Assembly: GCA_946409645.1 (NCBI GenBank)
Contig: CAMJXE010000006.1
Coordinates: forward strand, 1 to 64,000
Source of the DNA: an uncultured Bacteroidales bacterium
Lineage (GTDB): Bacteria; Bacteroidota; Bacteroidia; Bacteroidales; WCHB1-69
Direction: 5' to 3'
DNA: 64,000 nucleotides
Numbering within the stretch: the stretch's first letter is position 1; each line of letters begins with the position of its first letter. The notes beneath the pieces are model-generated. The model worked only from the letters and a program-made list of their open reading frames with translations. It was not told the origin of the DNA and searched no databases. This document shows positions 35,153-43,852 of the stretch, one piece after another. The translations under genes were made by a program, and so were the position numbers.

Positions 35153-38100
35153 TAAAATCAGGCAATTTCTTAAAAAATATTACCTGAATAAACTTTACAA
35201 AGGAATTATTTTCTTTGTAATCATTCTTTTGGCCACTTTCATTGCTTTTTCTTTGTTCGAATATTTTTCATATTCGAATACAACAATCCGTTCCCTTTTG
35301 TTTTACTCTTTTATAGCACTCACAGCAGTTGTAAGTGTTGTGTACCTTATTATTCCTGCATTGAAAATCACGGGTCTTGGTAAGCAACTTTCTAATGAAG
35401 AAATAGCGAAAATTATTGGTAATCATTTCAATCAGATTGATGATAAACTATTAAATCTGTTTGAATTACAGAAACAGATGGAACGTGGTGACTATATTAG
35501 CTACGACTTATTATCTGCCGCTATAGATAGTAAAATAGATTCTTTTAAGGCCTATTCTTTCGTACAGGCTATTCCGGTGCAGAAAACCAAACGATTTGCA
35601 CTTTGGATGTTACTTCCCATAGCTCTCTTTCTTTTGTTGTTTTCTATTAAAAAAGAGCTTTTCACTGAACCTACGAAACGTATCGTGCACTATTCCGAAG
35701 TTTATGAAAAGCCCGCACCTTATTCATTTGTGATTACTAATGATTCATTGAATGCTTTTCAATATGAGGATTTCACGGTGAACGTAAAAGTCGAGGGTAG
35801 TGAAGTGCCTGACGAAGTATATATCAAGTATAAAAATCGCAATTATAAGTGTCAAAAGAATGCCAATTCTGAGTTTTCATATACATTCACGAATTTACAA
35901 CAAAATATTGATTTTCAAATCGTTACTGATGAAGTGAATTCTACAGTATATGAATTGCAGGTGCTTCCGAAACCGGTAATGCTTGGATTTAATATCTCTC
36001 TTCACTATCCTTCGTATCTGAATAAACCGGATGAAGTTTTGGAAAATGTGAGTAATCTGACGGTTCCTGAAGGAACTCAAATTACTTGGAATTTTGTCAC
36101 TCGCAATTCCGACAATTTAATCTTGATTGTAGATGATAATCGTAAAGTTATTTCTTCCGAAAAAGATAATTATCTCGTCAATGTTACCGCTAAAAATTCT
36201 TTCACTTATTCTATTTTGAATCAGAACCAGTATATGACAGGCAAAGATACTCTTACGGATCAGGTAACCGTCATTAAAGATATGTATCCGGAGATTTATG
36301 TTCAGTCGCAACAGGATTCAGCCTATCATGATCGTATCTATTTCAAAGGCAACATTAAGGATGATTACGGTTTTACAAAACTTCAGTTTGTTTATAGTAA
36401 GTTAGATAAGGATGGTAAGGTTATATCTTCTCATGTTATTGTTCCTATCAAAATTCAAAATAATGTCACTATCCAGGATTTTTACTACTATTTTGACCAA
36501 AACATGTTGCAACTGAATCCAGGAGAACAATTGGAATATTATTTCCAAGTATTTGATAATGATGGAGTTAATGGTTCAAAATCTTCAAAATCTTCTGTAC
36601 AGAATTATCGTGTGCGCACGATGGAAGAAATTGAGAAAGATTTATTGAAATCGGAAGAACAAACTAAGTCCGATTATTCCGATTTATTGAAAGAATCTCA
36701 AGATTTGGCAAAGGAGATTGAGAAAATGCAACAAAAGATGCGTCAGGAGAAAGATCTTTCCTGGCAAGATAAGAAAAATTTGGAAAAACTGATGAAAGAT
36801 TATCAAAAGTTGCAAGATAAACTCAACGAATTGAAACAAAAGCAGGAGAATCATAATCAAGTGGAAAATCAGTATAAAAATTACGATGAGGATATATTGA
36901 AAAAGCAGTTGGAGCTTGAAAAGCGCATGGATGAAATTCTCACTGACGAGATGAAAAAAATGATGAAAGAGCTGGAGAATATGATGCAAAATATGAATAA
37001 AGATCAGATTCAACAGCAGATGGAAAAAATGAAACTTTCGACCGAAGATATAAAGGAATCATTAGATCAACAATTACAGCTTTATAAGCAGTTGGAAGTC
37101 GAGAAGAAACTCAACGAAGCTGTTCAAAATATGCGTAATTTAGCTGATGCATTAAGGAAAAATGCTGATAAAATTGAAAACAAGCAAAACTCTAAAGAAT
37201 CCTTGCAAAAAAATCAACAGGAATTACAGAAAAAATACGATGACATTAAGAAGGATATTGAGGATTTGAAAAAATTAAACAATGAGCTTGAAGATCCTAC
37301 TAAATTCAAAGATAACCAAGAATTACAAAAAGATGCTGACCACAATATGCAACAAAGTCAGCAAAACTTAGAAAAAAACAATCGTTCAAAGTCAGCAGAT
37401 AATCAAAAGAAAGCTGCCGATGATATTGAACAGATGGCCGAACAGATGGAGCAAGATTTTAATGAAAGTCAATTGGAAAGTATATCAGAGGATATTGCTA
37501 CATTACGTCAGATCTTGGACAACTTGGTTAAAGTATCTTTTGATCAAGAGGATTTAATGAAACGTTCACAAAAGATGTCTCCTAATTCATCCATGGTATC
37601 TGATGTGATGAAGAGGCAATTTGAGGTAAAGCAAAACATGAAACATATTGAGGATTCTTTGAACGCTTTAGCTCGTCGTCAAACTGCAGTTAAACCATTT
37701 ATACAAAAGGAGGTTTCAAAGATCCAGAGCAATATTGAAACCACGCAATCGGAATTACAGAATCGTAGGATGTCCAATGCTTCAAAGAATCAGCAGTTTG
37801 CACTTACTTCGATGAATAATTTAGCTCTGATGCTGATGGAGTCGATGAAGGATATGCAAGATCAGCAACAACAATCAAAATCTAAATGTAATAAATCAGG
37901 TAATGGTTCTTGTAACAAGCCAGGAGGAAAAGGAAAACCTAAAAAGACTTCTGCTCGTGAGTTGCAGCAACAGTTGAATCGACAGATGGAGGCGATGAAG
38001 AAATCTATGGAACAACAGGCTAAGCAAGGTCAAACAGGAAAACCACAGCAGAATATGAGTGAACAGTTTGCTAAGATGGCTGCTCAGCAGGAAGCTATTC

Positions 38101-38477
38101 GTAAGATGTTGCAAGATTATGAGTCTGAATTGAAATCCCAAAATGGAGTAGGGGATAAGTCTTTGCAAAAGATTATAGAGGATATGCAAAAGACAGAAAA
38201 AGAATTAGTGAACCGTCAGATCACCCAACAGACCATTAACCGTCAGAAAGACATCACAACACGTTTATTACAAAGTGAACGTGCTGATCAAGAACAAGAG
38301 AAAGACAAAGAGAGAAAAGCCAACGAGGCTCGCCAGATTCCTAATCTGAATCCTCCAAAAGAGTGGAATTTTGACCATCAGCAAATTCAGCAGAATGAAA
38401 TGTTACGTTCTGTTCCAGCGAATCTGAATTATTATTATAAAGCAAAAGCGAACAACTATTTTTATAACATTGATTAA
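35121..38477 (+). CDS. giant DUF4175-like membrane-anchored coiled-coil protein
   Basis: The 1118-aa protein has membrane helices near 25-48, 57-80 and about 155-175, then beta-rich domains to about 490, then some 500 residues that are extremely rich in Gln, Lys, Glu, Asp and Met. These are largely heptad coiled coil with low-complexity Gln/Lys stretches and a Cys-containing loop (CNKSGNGSCNKPGG). The layout resembles the DUF4175 family of Bacteroidota, whose role is unknown. It starts 32 bp inside the LutB-like gene; the next in-frame Met is over 100 residues on, so the overlap is likely real. It is in the rpiB-mnmG operon. Confidence 0.75.
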   Translation: MSSSKIQILNDKIRQFLKKYYLNKLYKGIIFFVIILLATFIAFSLFEYFSYSNTTIRSLLFYSFIALTAVVSVVYLIIPALKITGLGKQLSNEEIAKIIGNHFNQIDDKLLNLFELQKQMERGDYISYDLLSAAIDSKIDSFKAYSFVQAIPVQKTKRFALWMLLPIALFLLLFSIKKELFTEPTKRIVHYSEVYEKPAPYSFVITNDSLNAFQYEDFTVNVKVEGSEVPDEVYIKYKNRNYKCQKNANSEFSYTFTNLQQNIDFQIVTDEVNSTVYELQVLPKPVMLGFNISLHYPSYLNKPDEVLENVSNLTVPEGTQITWNFVTRNSDNLILIVDDNRKVISSEKDNYLVNVTAKNSFTYSILNQNQYMTGKDTLTDQVTVIKDMYPEIYVQSQQDSAYHDRIYFKGNIKDDYGFTKLQFVYSKLDKDGKVISSHVIVPIKIQNNVTIQDFYYYFDQNMLQLNPGEQLEYYFQVFDNDGVNGSKSSKSSVQNYRVRTMEEIEKDLLKSEEQTKSDYSDLLKESQDLAKEIEKMQQKMRQEKDLSWQDKKNLEKLMKDYQKLQDKLNELKQKQENHNQVENQYKNYDEDILKKQLELEKRMDEILTDEMKKMMKELENMMQNMNKDQIQQQMEKMKLSTEDIKESLDQQLQLYKQLEVEKKLNEAVQNMRNLADALRKNADKIENKQNSKESLQKNQQELQKKYDDIKKDIEDLKKLNNELEDPTKFKDNQELQKDADHNMQQSQQNLEKNNRSKSADNQKKAADDIEQMAEQMEQDFNESQLESISEDIATLRQILDNLVKVSFDQEDLMKRSQKMSPNSSMVSDVMKRQFEVKQNMKHIEDSLNALARRQTAVKPFIQKEVSKIQSNIETTQSELQNRRMSNASKNQQFALTSMNNLALMLMESMKDMQDQQQQSKSKCNKSGNGSCNKPGGKGKPKKTSARELQQQLNRQMEAMKKSMEQQAKQGQTGKPQQNMSEQFAKMAAQQEAIRKMLQDYESELKSQNGVGDKSLQKIIEDMQKTEKELVNRQITQQTINRQKDITTRLLQSERADQEQEKDKERKANEARQIPNLNPPKEWNFDHQQIQQNEMLRSVPANLNYYYKAKANNYFYNID

Positions 38478-38487
38478 TTTTAAGGAT

Positions 38488-38907
38488 ATGATTGAGATAT
38501 TTCTGACTGACCTCGACAAGAGCAATTTTTACGAAAAGACTTTGAAGACGATTGAGCGTATTTGTGACGATTATGCCATTGATTCTCATTTCGGGACCTT
38601 ATCTATGGCGAATCAAATGGTGTGCGACTATTTAGAAACGATGCCTCAATTTGCCGTTGATGTGGCTTTTCAGATAGAGAACGATGAAGTGACATTCCAT
38701 TATTGCTTACAGAATGGTGATTTCCGTTCCTTCTCTACCAACACTAATCAAGAGAATACGGGTTATTTTGTATTATGCAATTTGGCAGATGAAATTTCAT
38801 TGACCTCTGGTTTAGATACACTTACCATCACTTTTCACGTGAAAACCAGGATTAATATTCAACGTCAATTTGTGAATCAGCAAGTTCGTTCCCATATCCT
38901 CAAATAA
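38488..38907 (+). CDS. unknown 139-aa protein, possibly ATPase-like
   Basis: No family is certain. The size, alpha/beta pattern and position (between DUF4175-like and ybeY genes) resemble small GHKL/HATPase-like proteins found in this place in Bacteroidota, but no clear ATP-binding G-box can be pointed out. The frame opens with TTG at 38470; the ATG at 38488 is chosen (10 nt after the preceding stop). A perfect 14-bp palindrome TTTTCACGTGAAAA lies near its 3' end at 38832-38845. Confidence 0.65.
   Translation: MIEIFLTDLDKSNFYEKTLKTIERICDDYAIDSHFGTLSMANQMVCDYLETMPQFAVDVAFQIENDEVTFHYCLQNGDFRSFSTNTNQENTGYFVLCNLADEISLTSGLDTLTITFHVKTRINIQRQFVNQQVRSHILK
38832..38845. other. 14-bp palindrome TTTTCACGTGAAAA (first copy)
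   Basis: A perfect palindrome inside a coding region, identical to the one at 40412-40425. Its core TTTCACGTGAAA equals the central 12 bp of the ParB-binding parS consensus; the two outermost bases on each side differ. It could be a parS-like site or chance reuse of codons for Thr-Phe-His-Val-Lys. Confidence 0.35.
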
Positions 38908-38910
38908 TAG

Positions 38911-39957
38911 ATGAGACGTCTGTTTCTTTTATTCTGTTCCCTTTTATTCTGTTATACGCTCGTTGCTCAATCGAGTAGAGTGCTTTTCTTAGGGAATAGT
39001 TATACGTACGTCAACAATTTGCCCCAATTAGTTCAGCAATGTTTTCAATCGGTAGGCGATGATGTGATTGTGAATATGTCAACATCAGGTGGTCTTACTT
39101 TTCAACAACATTGTACTTTTTCTTTAGGATTCATTATGTCTGGTGACTATGACATCGTTGTGTTGCAAGAACAGAGCCAGTTACCTTCATTCCCAGAGAG
39201 TCAGTTTATGCAAGAGTCTTATCCATACGCGCAGCAATTGTGCGATCTAATACATCAATATAATCCAAATGCGAAGATCTATTTTTACATGACATGGGGT
39301 CGAAAGAATGGGGATGCCCAGAACTGTCAATTTTTTCCTCCATTGTGTACTTATGAGGGTATGGATAGTCTCTTGTATGACCGTTATTTGATGATGGCAG
39401 CGGATAATCAGGCTTGTGTTTCTCCTGTTGGAGCTGTATGGCATTATATCCGTGATCACTATCCTGACATGGAATTATATCAATCGGATGAGAGCCATCC
39501 TTCCTACTTTGGCTCATACGTAGCCGCTTGTTGCTTTTATACCTCAATAACAGGCCAAAATCCATGCGATATTCAATGGAATGGCACCTTGACTGGCTAT
39601 GAAGCTGATATCGCAAAATTAGCCACAAAAAAGGTGATTTACGATTCTTTATCGAAATGGTGCTTTATGGAGAATCCTATTGAAGAGGATTCCACAGGCA
39701 TAGCTATACTTTCGGGTCTCAATCCAGTCATTGATATTTATCCAAATCCCTCTTCTCATTGTGTATATTTAAAGTCTGAAGAGCCTCTTGTGGATATAGT
39801 TTTAGAAATTTACGATATGGCTGGTAGATTAATTACTCGTTATGACCATTTCAATGGAGACTCTTTCGACGTTTCAACATTTAAAAACGGACTTTATTTT
39901 TTAAAAGTTCACTTTTCAGATTATTGTTTCCAAACCCGCTTTTATGTAGTTCATTAA
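38911..39957 (+). CDS. secreted SGNH-hydrolase-like protein with T9SS sorting domain
   Basis: A signal peptide (MRRLFLLFCSLLFCYTLVAQ) is followed by a GDSL/SGNH fold of the DUF4886 type. The nucleophile is in FLGNSYTYVNN (Ser about 31), with the Asp-His pair in SDESHPSYFG near 193-197. The last 75 residues (IDIYPNPSSHCVYLK and KNGLYFLKVHF) form a type IX sorting domain. It should be an esterase or acetylhydrolase exported to the surface. It lies 3 nt after one gene and 2 nt before ybeY, a curious place for a surface enzyme within a housekeeping operon. Confidence 0.85.
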   Translation: MRRLFLLFCSLLFCYTLVAQSSRVLFLGNSYTYVNNLPQLVQQCFQSVGDDVIVNMSTSGGLTFQQHCTFSLGFIMSGDYDIVVLQEQSQLPSFPESQFMQESYPYAQQLCDLIHQYNPNAKIYFYMTWGRKNGDAQNCQFFPPLCTYEGMDSLLYDRYLMMAADNQACVSPVGAVWHYIRDHYPDMELYQSDESHPSYFGSYVAACCFYTSITGQNPCDIQWNGTLTGYEADIAKLATKKVIYDSLSKWCFMENPIEEDSTGIAILSGLNPVIDIYPNPSSHCVYLKSEEPLVDIVLEIYDMAGRLITRYDHFNGDSFDVSTFKNGLYFLKVHFSDYCFQTRFYVVH

Positions 39958-39959
39958 AT

Positions 39960-40382
39960 ATGATCACTTTCGAATATATTGCCAAAGCCTCTTTCAAACC
40001 AACAGCTCATCACAAAGTATGGTTACATCAGGTGATCCGCCATGAGGACAAAATACCTGGTGACATATCTTACATTTTCTGTGATGATGACTATATGATT
40101 AAGCAAAATATCACTTTCTTGAATCATGATACTTATACAGATATTATCACATTCGATGAGTGTGTGGGGGACATTGTGGCTGGCAGCATATTGATAAGTC
40201 TCGACCGTGTCGAGGAGAACGCCAAACTATTCAATAAATCCTTCGAGAATGAGCTTCTGCGTGTATTGGTTCACGGCACTTTACACCTTTGTGGATATAA
40301 GGATAAGTCGGAAGATGAATCAATGACCATGCGCTGCAAGGAAGATGAAGCATTGGCATTATTATTACAATCCAATCAGTAA
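39960..40382 (+). CDS. ybeY: rRNA maturation factor YbeY, variant metal site
   Basis: YbeY is the zinc-dependent endoribonuclease-like factor for 16S rRNA 3'-end processing. The motif is VHGTLHLCGYKDK: H105 and H109 match the first two metal ligands, but the third His of HxxxHxxxxxH is Asp (D115). The start is ATG 39960, 2 nt after the preceding stop; the longer frame from 39924 overlaps the T9SS gene. The length of 140 aa is normal. Confidence 0.9.
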   Translation: MITFEYIAKASFKPTAHHKVWLHQVIRHEDKIPGDISYIFCDDDYMIKQNITFLNHDTYTDIITFDECVGDIVAGSILISLDRVEENAKLFNKSFENELLRVLVHGTLHLCGYKDKSEDESMTMRCKEDEALALLLQSNQ

Positions 40383-40411
40383 CAAATTTATAGTCAGATA
40401 ATTTCGGACAG

Positions 40412-40425
40412 TTTTCACGTGAAAA
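40412..40425. other. 14-bp palindrome TTTTCACGTGAAAA (second copy)
   Basis: A perfect palindrome in the 44-bp gap between ybeY and mnmG, ending 2 nt before the mnmG ATG. It is identical to the copy at 38832-38845. The core resembles parS (TGTTTCACGTGAAACA). It could alternatively be a regulatory operator for mnmG. Confidence 0.4.
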
Positions 40426-40426
40426 G

Positions 40427-42295
40427 ATGGAGAATAATTATGATATAATAGTAGTGGGAGCGGGTCATGCTGGCTGCGAGGCGGCGGTGGCTCCAGCACG
40501 AATGGGACACCAGGTATTGCTCATTACTATGAACCTAACATTGGTGGCGCAGATGTCGTGCAACCCTGCTATCGGCGGAATCGCGAAGGGACAAATCGTA
40601 CGGGAAATTGATGCCCTCGGAGGTATGACAGGAATTGTTACCGACCATACGATGATTCAGTTCCGAATGCTCAACCGCTCCAAAGGTCCAGCCATGTGGA
40701 GCCCGCGTGCCCAATGCGACAAAACAGCCTTTACCATCTATTGGCGACATATTCTCGAAGGAATACCGAACCTCCACTTACGACAAGACACCGTCACGGA
40801 GTTGCTTTTGGATAATAATACAGTCACCGGAGTGAAAACCCAACTTGGACGAGTAATCCATGCCAAAAGAGTAATTCTTACAAACGGTACTTTCCTTAAT
40901 GGACGTATTCATGTCGGAGAGGTGAACTTCTCTGGCGGTAGGATAGGGGAGAGCGCTTCTTTTGTTCTTTCAGATCAATTAAAAGAGTGTGGTATTCGAA
41001 CTCAGAAACTGAAGACGGGAACCCCTGTTCGCATAGATGGTCGAACGGTCGATTTTTCCAAAATGGAAGAACAAGAAGGCGAAGTGAATCCCGGACATTT
41101 TTCGTTTTCACATACACCGAATCTGCATCGACAACTGAGTTGCTGGATTACCTATACGAATGATGAGGTGCATCAAGTATTGCATAAAGGTTTCGAAAAG
41201 TCACCTATGTTTCAGGGACGCATCCAAGGAGTGGGACCTCGCTATTGTCCTTCTATAGAGGATAAAATTGTTCGTTTTGCAGAACGCACCCGCCACCAAC
41301 TCTTTTTGGAGCCCGAGGGTCGAAATACTAACGAATATTATCTGAATGGTTTTTCCTCCTCCTTGCCCGAAGAGATTCAGGTGGAGGCTATGCATCTGAT
41401 TCCTGGATTGGAACGGGCGGAAATTTATCGTCCAGGGTATGCTATCGAGTACGACTATTTCGATCCTACTCAACTGCATTATACACTCGAGTCGAAAGTG
41501 ATTCGCAATCTCTACCTTGCCGGTCAGGTCAACGGAACTACCGGCTATGAAGAAGCGGCATGTCAGGGGTTGATGGCGGGCATCAATGCGCACCTCTCCC
41601 TAACCGATAAAGAACCATTGATCCTTACCCGTTCACAAGCTTATATTGGCGTTCTCATTGATGATTTGGTGACAAAAGGGGTGGAAGACCCCTATCGGAT
41701 GTTCACGTCCCGCGCAGAATATCGCATCCTGCTTCGTCAGGATAATGCAGACTACCGTCTCACCCCCATTGGTCATCAGCTTGGATTGATAGATAATGAA
41801 CGTTATGAGGAATTCCTTCACAAATATGAAATACAACAACAGATTGCAGAATACCTCCGTCGTCATGCCACGCAATTTCAAACGCTGAATGAGTTGTTAG
41901 TGAAGCGCGGTACGCCTTCTTTGACTCAAAACGTTAAGCTTGAAAATGTTCTTCTCCGTCCGCAGATTTCAATTCAAGATATCATTGACTACGATACTGA
42001 TTTCGCTCAGTTCCTTTCTCAAATCGGTGCCGATGCCGAACAAATTATCAATGCCGAAACCTACATTAAATATAACAGCTATATTCAGAAAGAAGAAGAA
42101 TTAGTTCAGCACCTCTCTAATTTGGATAATATAAAGTTGCCCGTCGATATGGATTATTCCAACATTCAATCTTTGTCGAAGGAAGCACGTGAAAAACTCT
42201 CAAAATTAAAACCTGTCAATTTAGGACAGGCTTCCAGAGTGAGCGGTGTCAGTCCTGCCGACATCACTGCGCTGATGATTGTACTCCGAAATTAG
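40427..42295 (+). CDS. mnmG: tRNA uridine-5-carboxymethylaminomethyl modification enzyme MnmG
   Basis: The FAD-binding partner of MnmE in making cmnm5U34 in tRNA. The FAD loop is GAGHAGCEAA at 11-20. GidA signatures MSCNPAIGGIAKGQIVREID, FLNGRIHVGE and GLMAGINAHL are all present, and the helical C-terminus is complete. The length of 622 aa is standard. It is the last gene of the rpiB operon. mnmG neighbours the replication origin in many bacteria, which adds weight to the palindromes and DnaA-like boxes nearby, but mnmE, parAB and dnaA are not in this window. Confidence 0.97.
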   Translation: MENNYDIIVVGAGHAGCEAAVAPARMGHQVLLITMNLTLVAQMSCNPAIGGIAKGQIVREIDALGGMTGIVTDHTMIQFRMLNRSKGPAMWSPRAQCDKTAFTIYWRHILEGIPNLHLRQDTVTELLLDNNTVTGVKTQLGRVIHAKRVILTNGTFLNGRIHVGEVNFSGGRIGESASFVLSDQLKECGIRTQKLKTGTPVRIDGRTVDFSKMEEQEGEVNPGHFSFSHTPNLHRQLSCWITYTNDEVHQVLHKGFEKSPMFQGRIQGVGPRYCPSIEDKIVRFAERTRHQLFLEPEGRNTNEYYLNGFSSSLPEEIQVEAMHLIPGLERAEIYRPGYAIEYDYFDPTQLHYTLESKVIRNLYLAGQVNGTTGYEEAACQGLMAGINAHLSLTDKEPLILTRSQAYIGVLIDDLVTKGVEDPYRMFTSRAEYRILLRQDNADYRLTPIGHQLGLIDNERYEEFLHKYEIQQQIAEYLRRHATQFQTLNELLVKRGTPSLTQNVKLENVLLRPQISIQDIIDYDTDFAQFLSQIGADAEQIINAETYIKYNSYIQKEEELVQHLSNLDNIKLPVDMDYSNIQSLSKEAREKLSKLKPVNLGQASRVSGVSPADITALMIVLRN

Positions 42296-42569
42296 AAATT
42301 CCTTACCCTCCCTTCCCCACGTATGATTGGGAAATGATAATAATTATTCCCCCAAATTCCATTTTAAATAACTGATATTCAAATAAATAATTATTTTTTT
42401 CTGATTATTGAGAAGATAATCTTAAAAAGGTATTTCAACTCATTTTTTCTATTATAGTGTCAATATGATGATATTTTGAAAATTATCACTGATAATCATA
42501 CATTTACGTTTGTTTTTAATGATATAAAATTTTTTTTTCTGAGAAAACTTGTATTAAATAAAAAATACG
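42296..42569. other. AT-rich gap before the rubrerythrin genes
   Basis: The 330-bp gap between mnmG and rbr is very AT-rich. Apart from the promoter box at 42570 I see no gene, hairpin with T-run or tandem array in it. Confidence 0.6.
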
Positions 42570-42577
42570 TAATTTTG
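42570..42577 (+). promoter_or_regulatory. rbr promoter -7 box TAATTTTG
   Basis: A TAnnTTTG match 48 nt upstream of the rbr ATG at 42626. Confidence 0.62.
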
Positions 42578-42625
42578 CAGTTCAATAATTATGAATCAAT
42601 AAATCATCATTTTTTAAAATCGATT

Positions 42626-43165
42626 ATGGAATTAAAAGGATCACAAACCGAAAAAAATCTGCAAACCGCTTTCGCAGGTGAGTCGCAGGCACGTAACAAA
42701 TATTCTTACTATGCTTCTAAAGCTAAGAAGGATGGTTATAACCAAATTGCTGCTATCTTTGAAGAGACGGCTGCCAATGAAAAAGAACATGCCAAAATCT
42801 GGTTCAAACTGTTACACGATGGTAAAGTACCGGATACCATTACCAATCTGAAAGATGCAGCTGCTGGCGAAAACTACGAATGGACCGATATGTATGCTGG
42901 TTTCGCAAAAACCGCTAAGGAAGAGGGTTTCGACCGCATCGCTAAGTTGTTCGCTATGGTTGGCGAAATCGAAAAGCACCACGAAGAACGTTATAAAAAG
43001 CTGTTAGCCAACATCGAAGGCGGGATCGTTTTCTCCCGTGACAACGACATGATCTGGCAGTGCAGCAATTGCGGTCATATCGTCGTTGGCAAAAAAGCAC
43101 CGGAAGTGTGCCCTGTTTGCGACCATCCGAAAGCCTATTTCCAAATTATGCCCGATAATTTTTAA
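42626..43165 (+). CDS. rbr: rubrerythrin
   Basis: An NAD(P)H-linked peroxidase of anaerobes. The ferritin-like di-iron domain comes first ([15 protein letters not shown] with its Glu, then EKEHAK and [10 protein letters not shown]). A rubredoxin domain follows with CSNCGH and [11 protein letters not shown] near the C-terminus. The upstream in-frame extension from 42476 is AT-rich leader; the ATG at 42626 gives the normal 179 aa. It is followed 40 nt later by a reverse rubrerythrin. Confidence 0.95.
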   Translation: MELKGSQTEKNLQTAFAGESQARNKYSYYASKAKKDGYNQIAAIFEETAANEKEHAKIWFKLLHDGKVPDTITNLKDAAAGENYEWTDMYAGFAKTAKEEGFDRIAKLFAMVGEIEKHHEERYKKLLANIEGGIVFSRDNDMIWQCSNCGHIVVGKKAPEVCPVCDHPKAYFQIMPDNF

Positions 43166-43205
43166 CCCATAATTTATTAATAATCAACAACAAACAATCA
43201 CAATT

Positions 43206-43754
43206 ATGAAGAAAAAATTCGTTTGTACCGTGTGCGGTTATGTACACGAAGGAGATACTCCACCTGAAAGATGTCCTCAATGCAAGCAACCTGCTGAAAA
43301 ATTCAAAGAACTGGTTGAAGACACTTTATCATTTGTTACTGAACACGTTATCGGTGTTGCAAAGGATACCGATGAAGAGATGATCAAGGACCTCAATGCG
43401 CACTTTATGGGTGAAGCTACCGAAGTGGGCATGTATTTGGCTATGAGCCGTCAAGCTGACCGTGAAGGTTATCCTGAAGTGGCAGAGGCTTTCAAACGCT
43501 ATGCCTTTGAGGAGGCCGAACATTGCGCCAAATTCGCTGAATTACTAGGTGAAGTGGTCTGGGATACCAAGACCAACCTGGAAAAGCGTATGATGGCCGA
43601 AAGCGGCGCTTGTGCCGATAAAATGCGCATCGCGAAACGCGCCAAAGAGATGAACTGGGACGCTATCCACGATACAGTACACGAGATGGCCAAGGATGAA
43701 GCACGTCATGGCCAAGGTTTCGAAGGTCTATTCAATCGTTATTTCAAGAAATAA
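43206..43754 (+). CDS. reverse rubrerythrin
   Basis: Here the domain order is inverted: the rubredoxin knuckle (CTVCGY and CPQCKQP) is at residues 7-26, followed by a ferritin-like di-iron domain ([43 protein letters not shown]). This is the clostridial reverse-rubrerythrin layout, an H2O2 and O2 reductase. The length is 182 aa. It pairs with rbr upstream to give an oxidative-stress unit and ends at a palindromic repeat and a terminator. Confidence 0.93.
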   Translation: MKKKFVCTVCGYVHEGDTPPERCPQCKQPAEKFKELVEDTLSFVTEHVIGVAKDTDEEMIKDLNAHFMGEATEVGMYLAMSRQADREGYPEVAEAFKRYAFEEAEHCAKFAELLGEVVWDTKTNLEKRMMAESGACADKMRIAKRAKEMNWDAIHDTVHEMAKDEARHGQGFEGLFNRYFKK

Positions 43755-43757
43755 TCT

Positions 43758-43785
43758 GTAGAGACGCGATTAATCGCGTCTCTAC
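43758..43785. repeat. perfect GTAGAGAC palindrome after reverse rubrerythrin
   Basis: A perfect 28-bp palindrome (arms GTAGAGACGCGATT and complement) beginning 3 nt after the stop codon. It is followed by an independent terminator hairpin. Confidence 0.9.
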
Positions 43786-43791
43786 AAAGAA

Positions 43792-43827
43792 AAGGACGGA
43801 ATCATGCTAAATGGTTCCGTCTTTTTT
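43792..43827. terminator. bidirectional intrinsic terminator
   Basis: GACGGAA (43795-43801) pairs with TTCCGTC (43815-43821), followed by six T on the plus strand and preceded by A-rich sequence. It separates the convergent reverse-rubrerythrin and outer-membrane protein genes. Confidence 0.82.
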
Positions 43828-43852
43828 CTGCTATAATGGCAAACTCTTTTAA

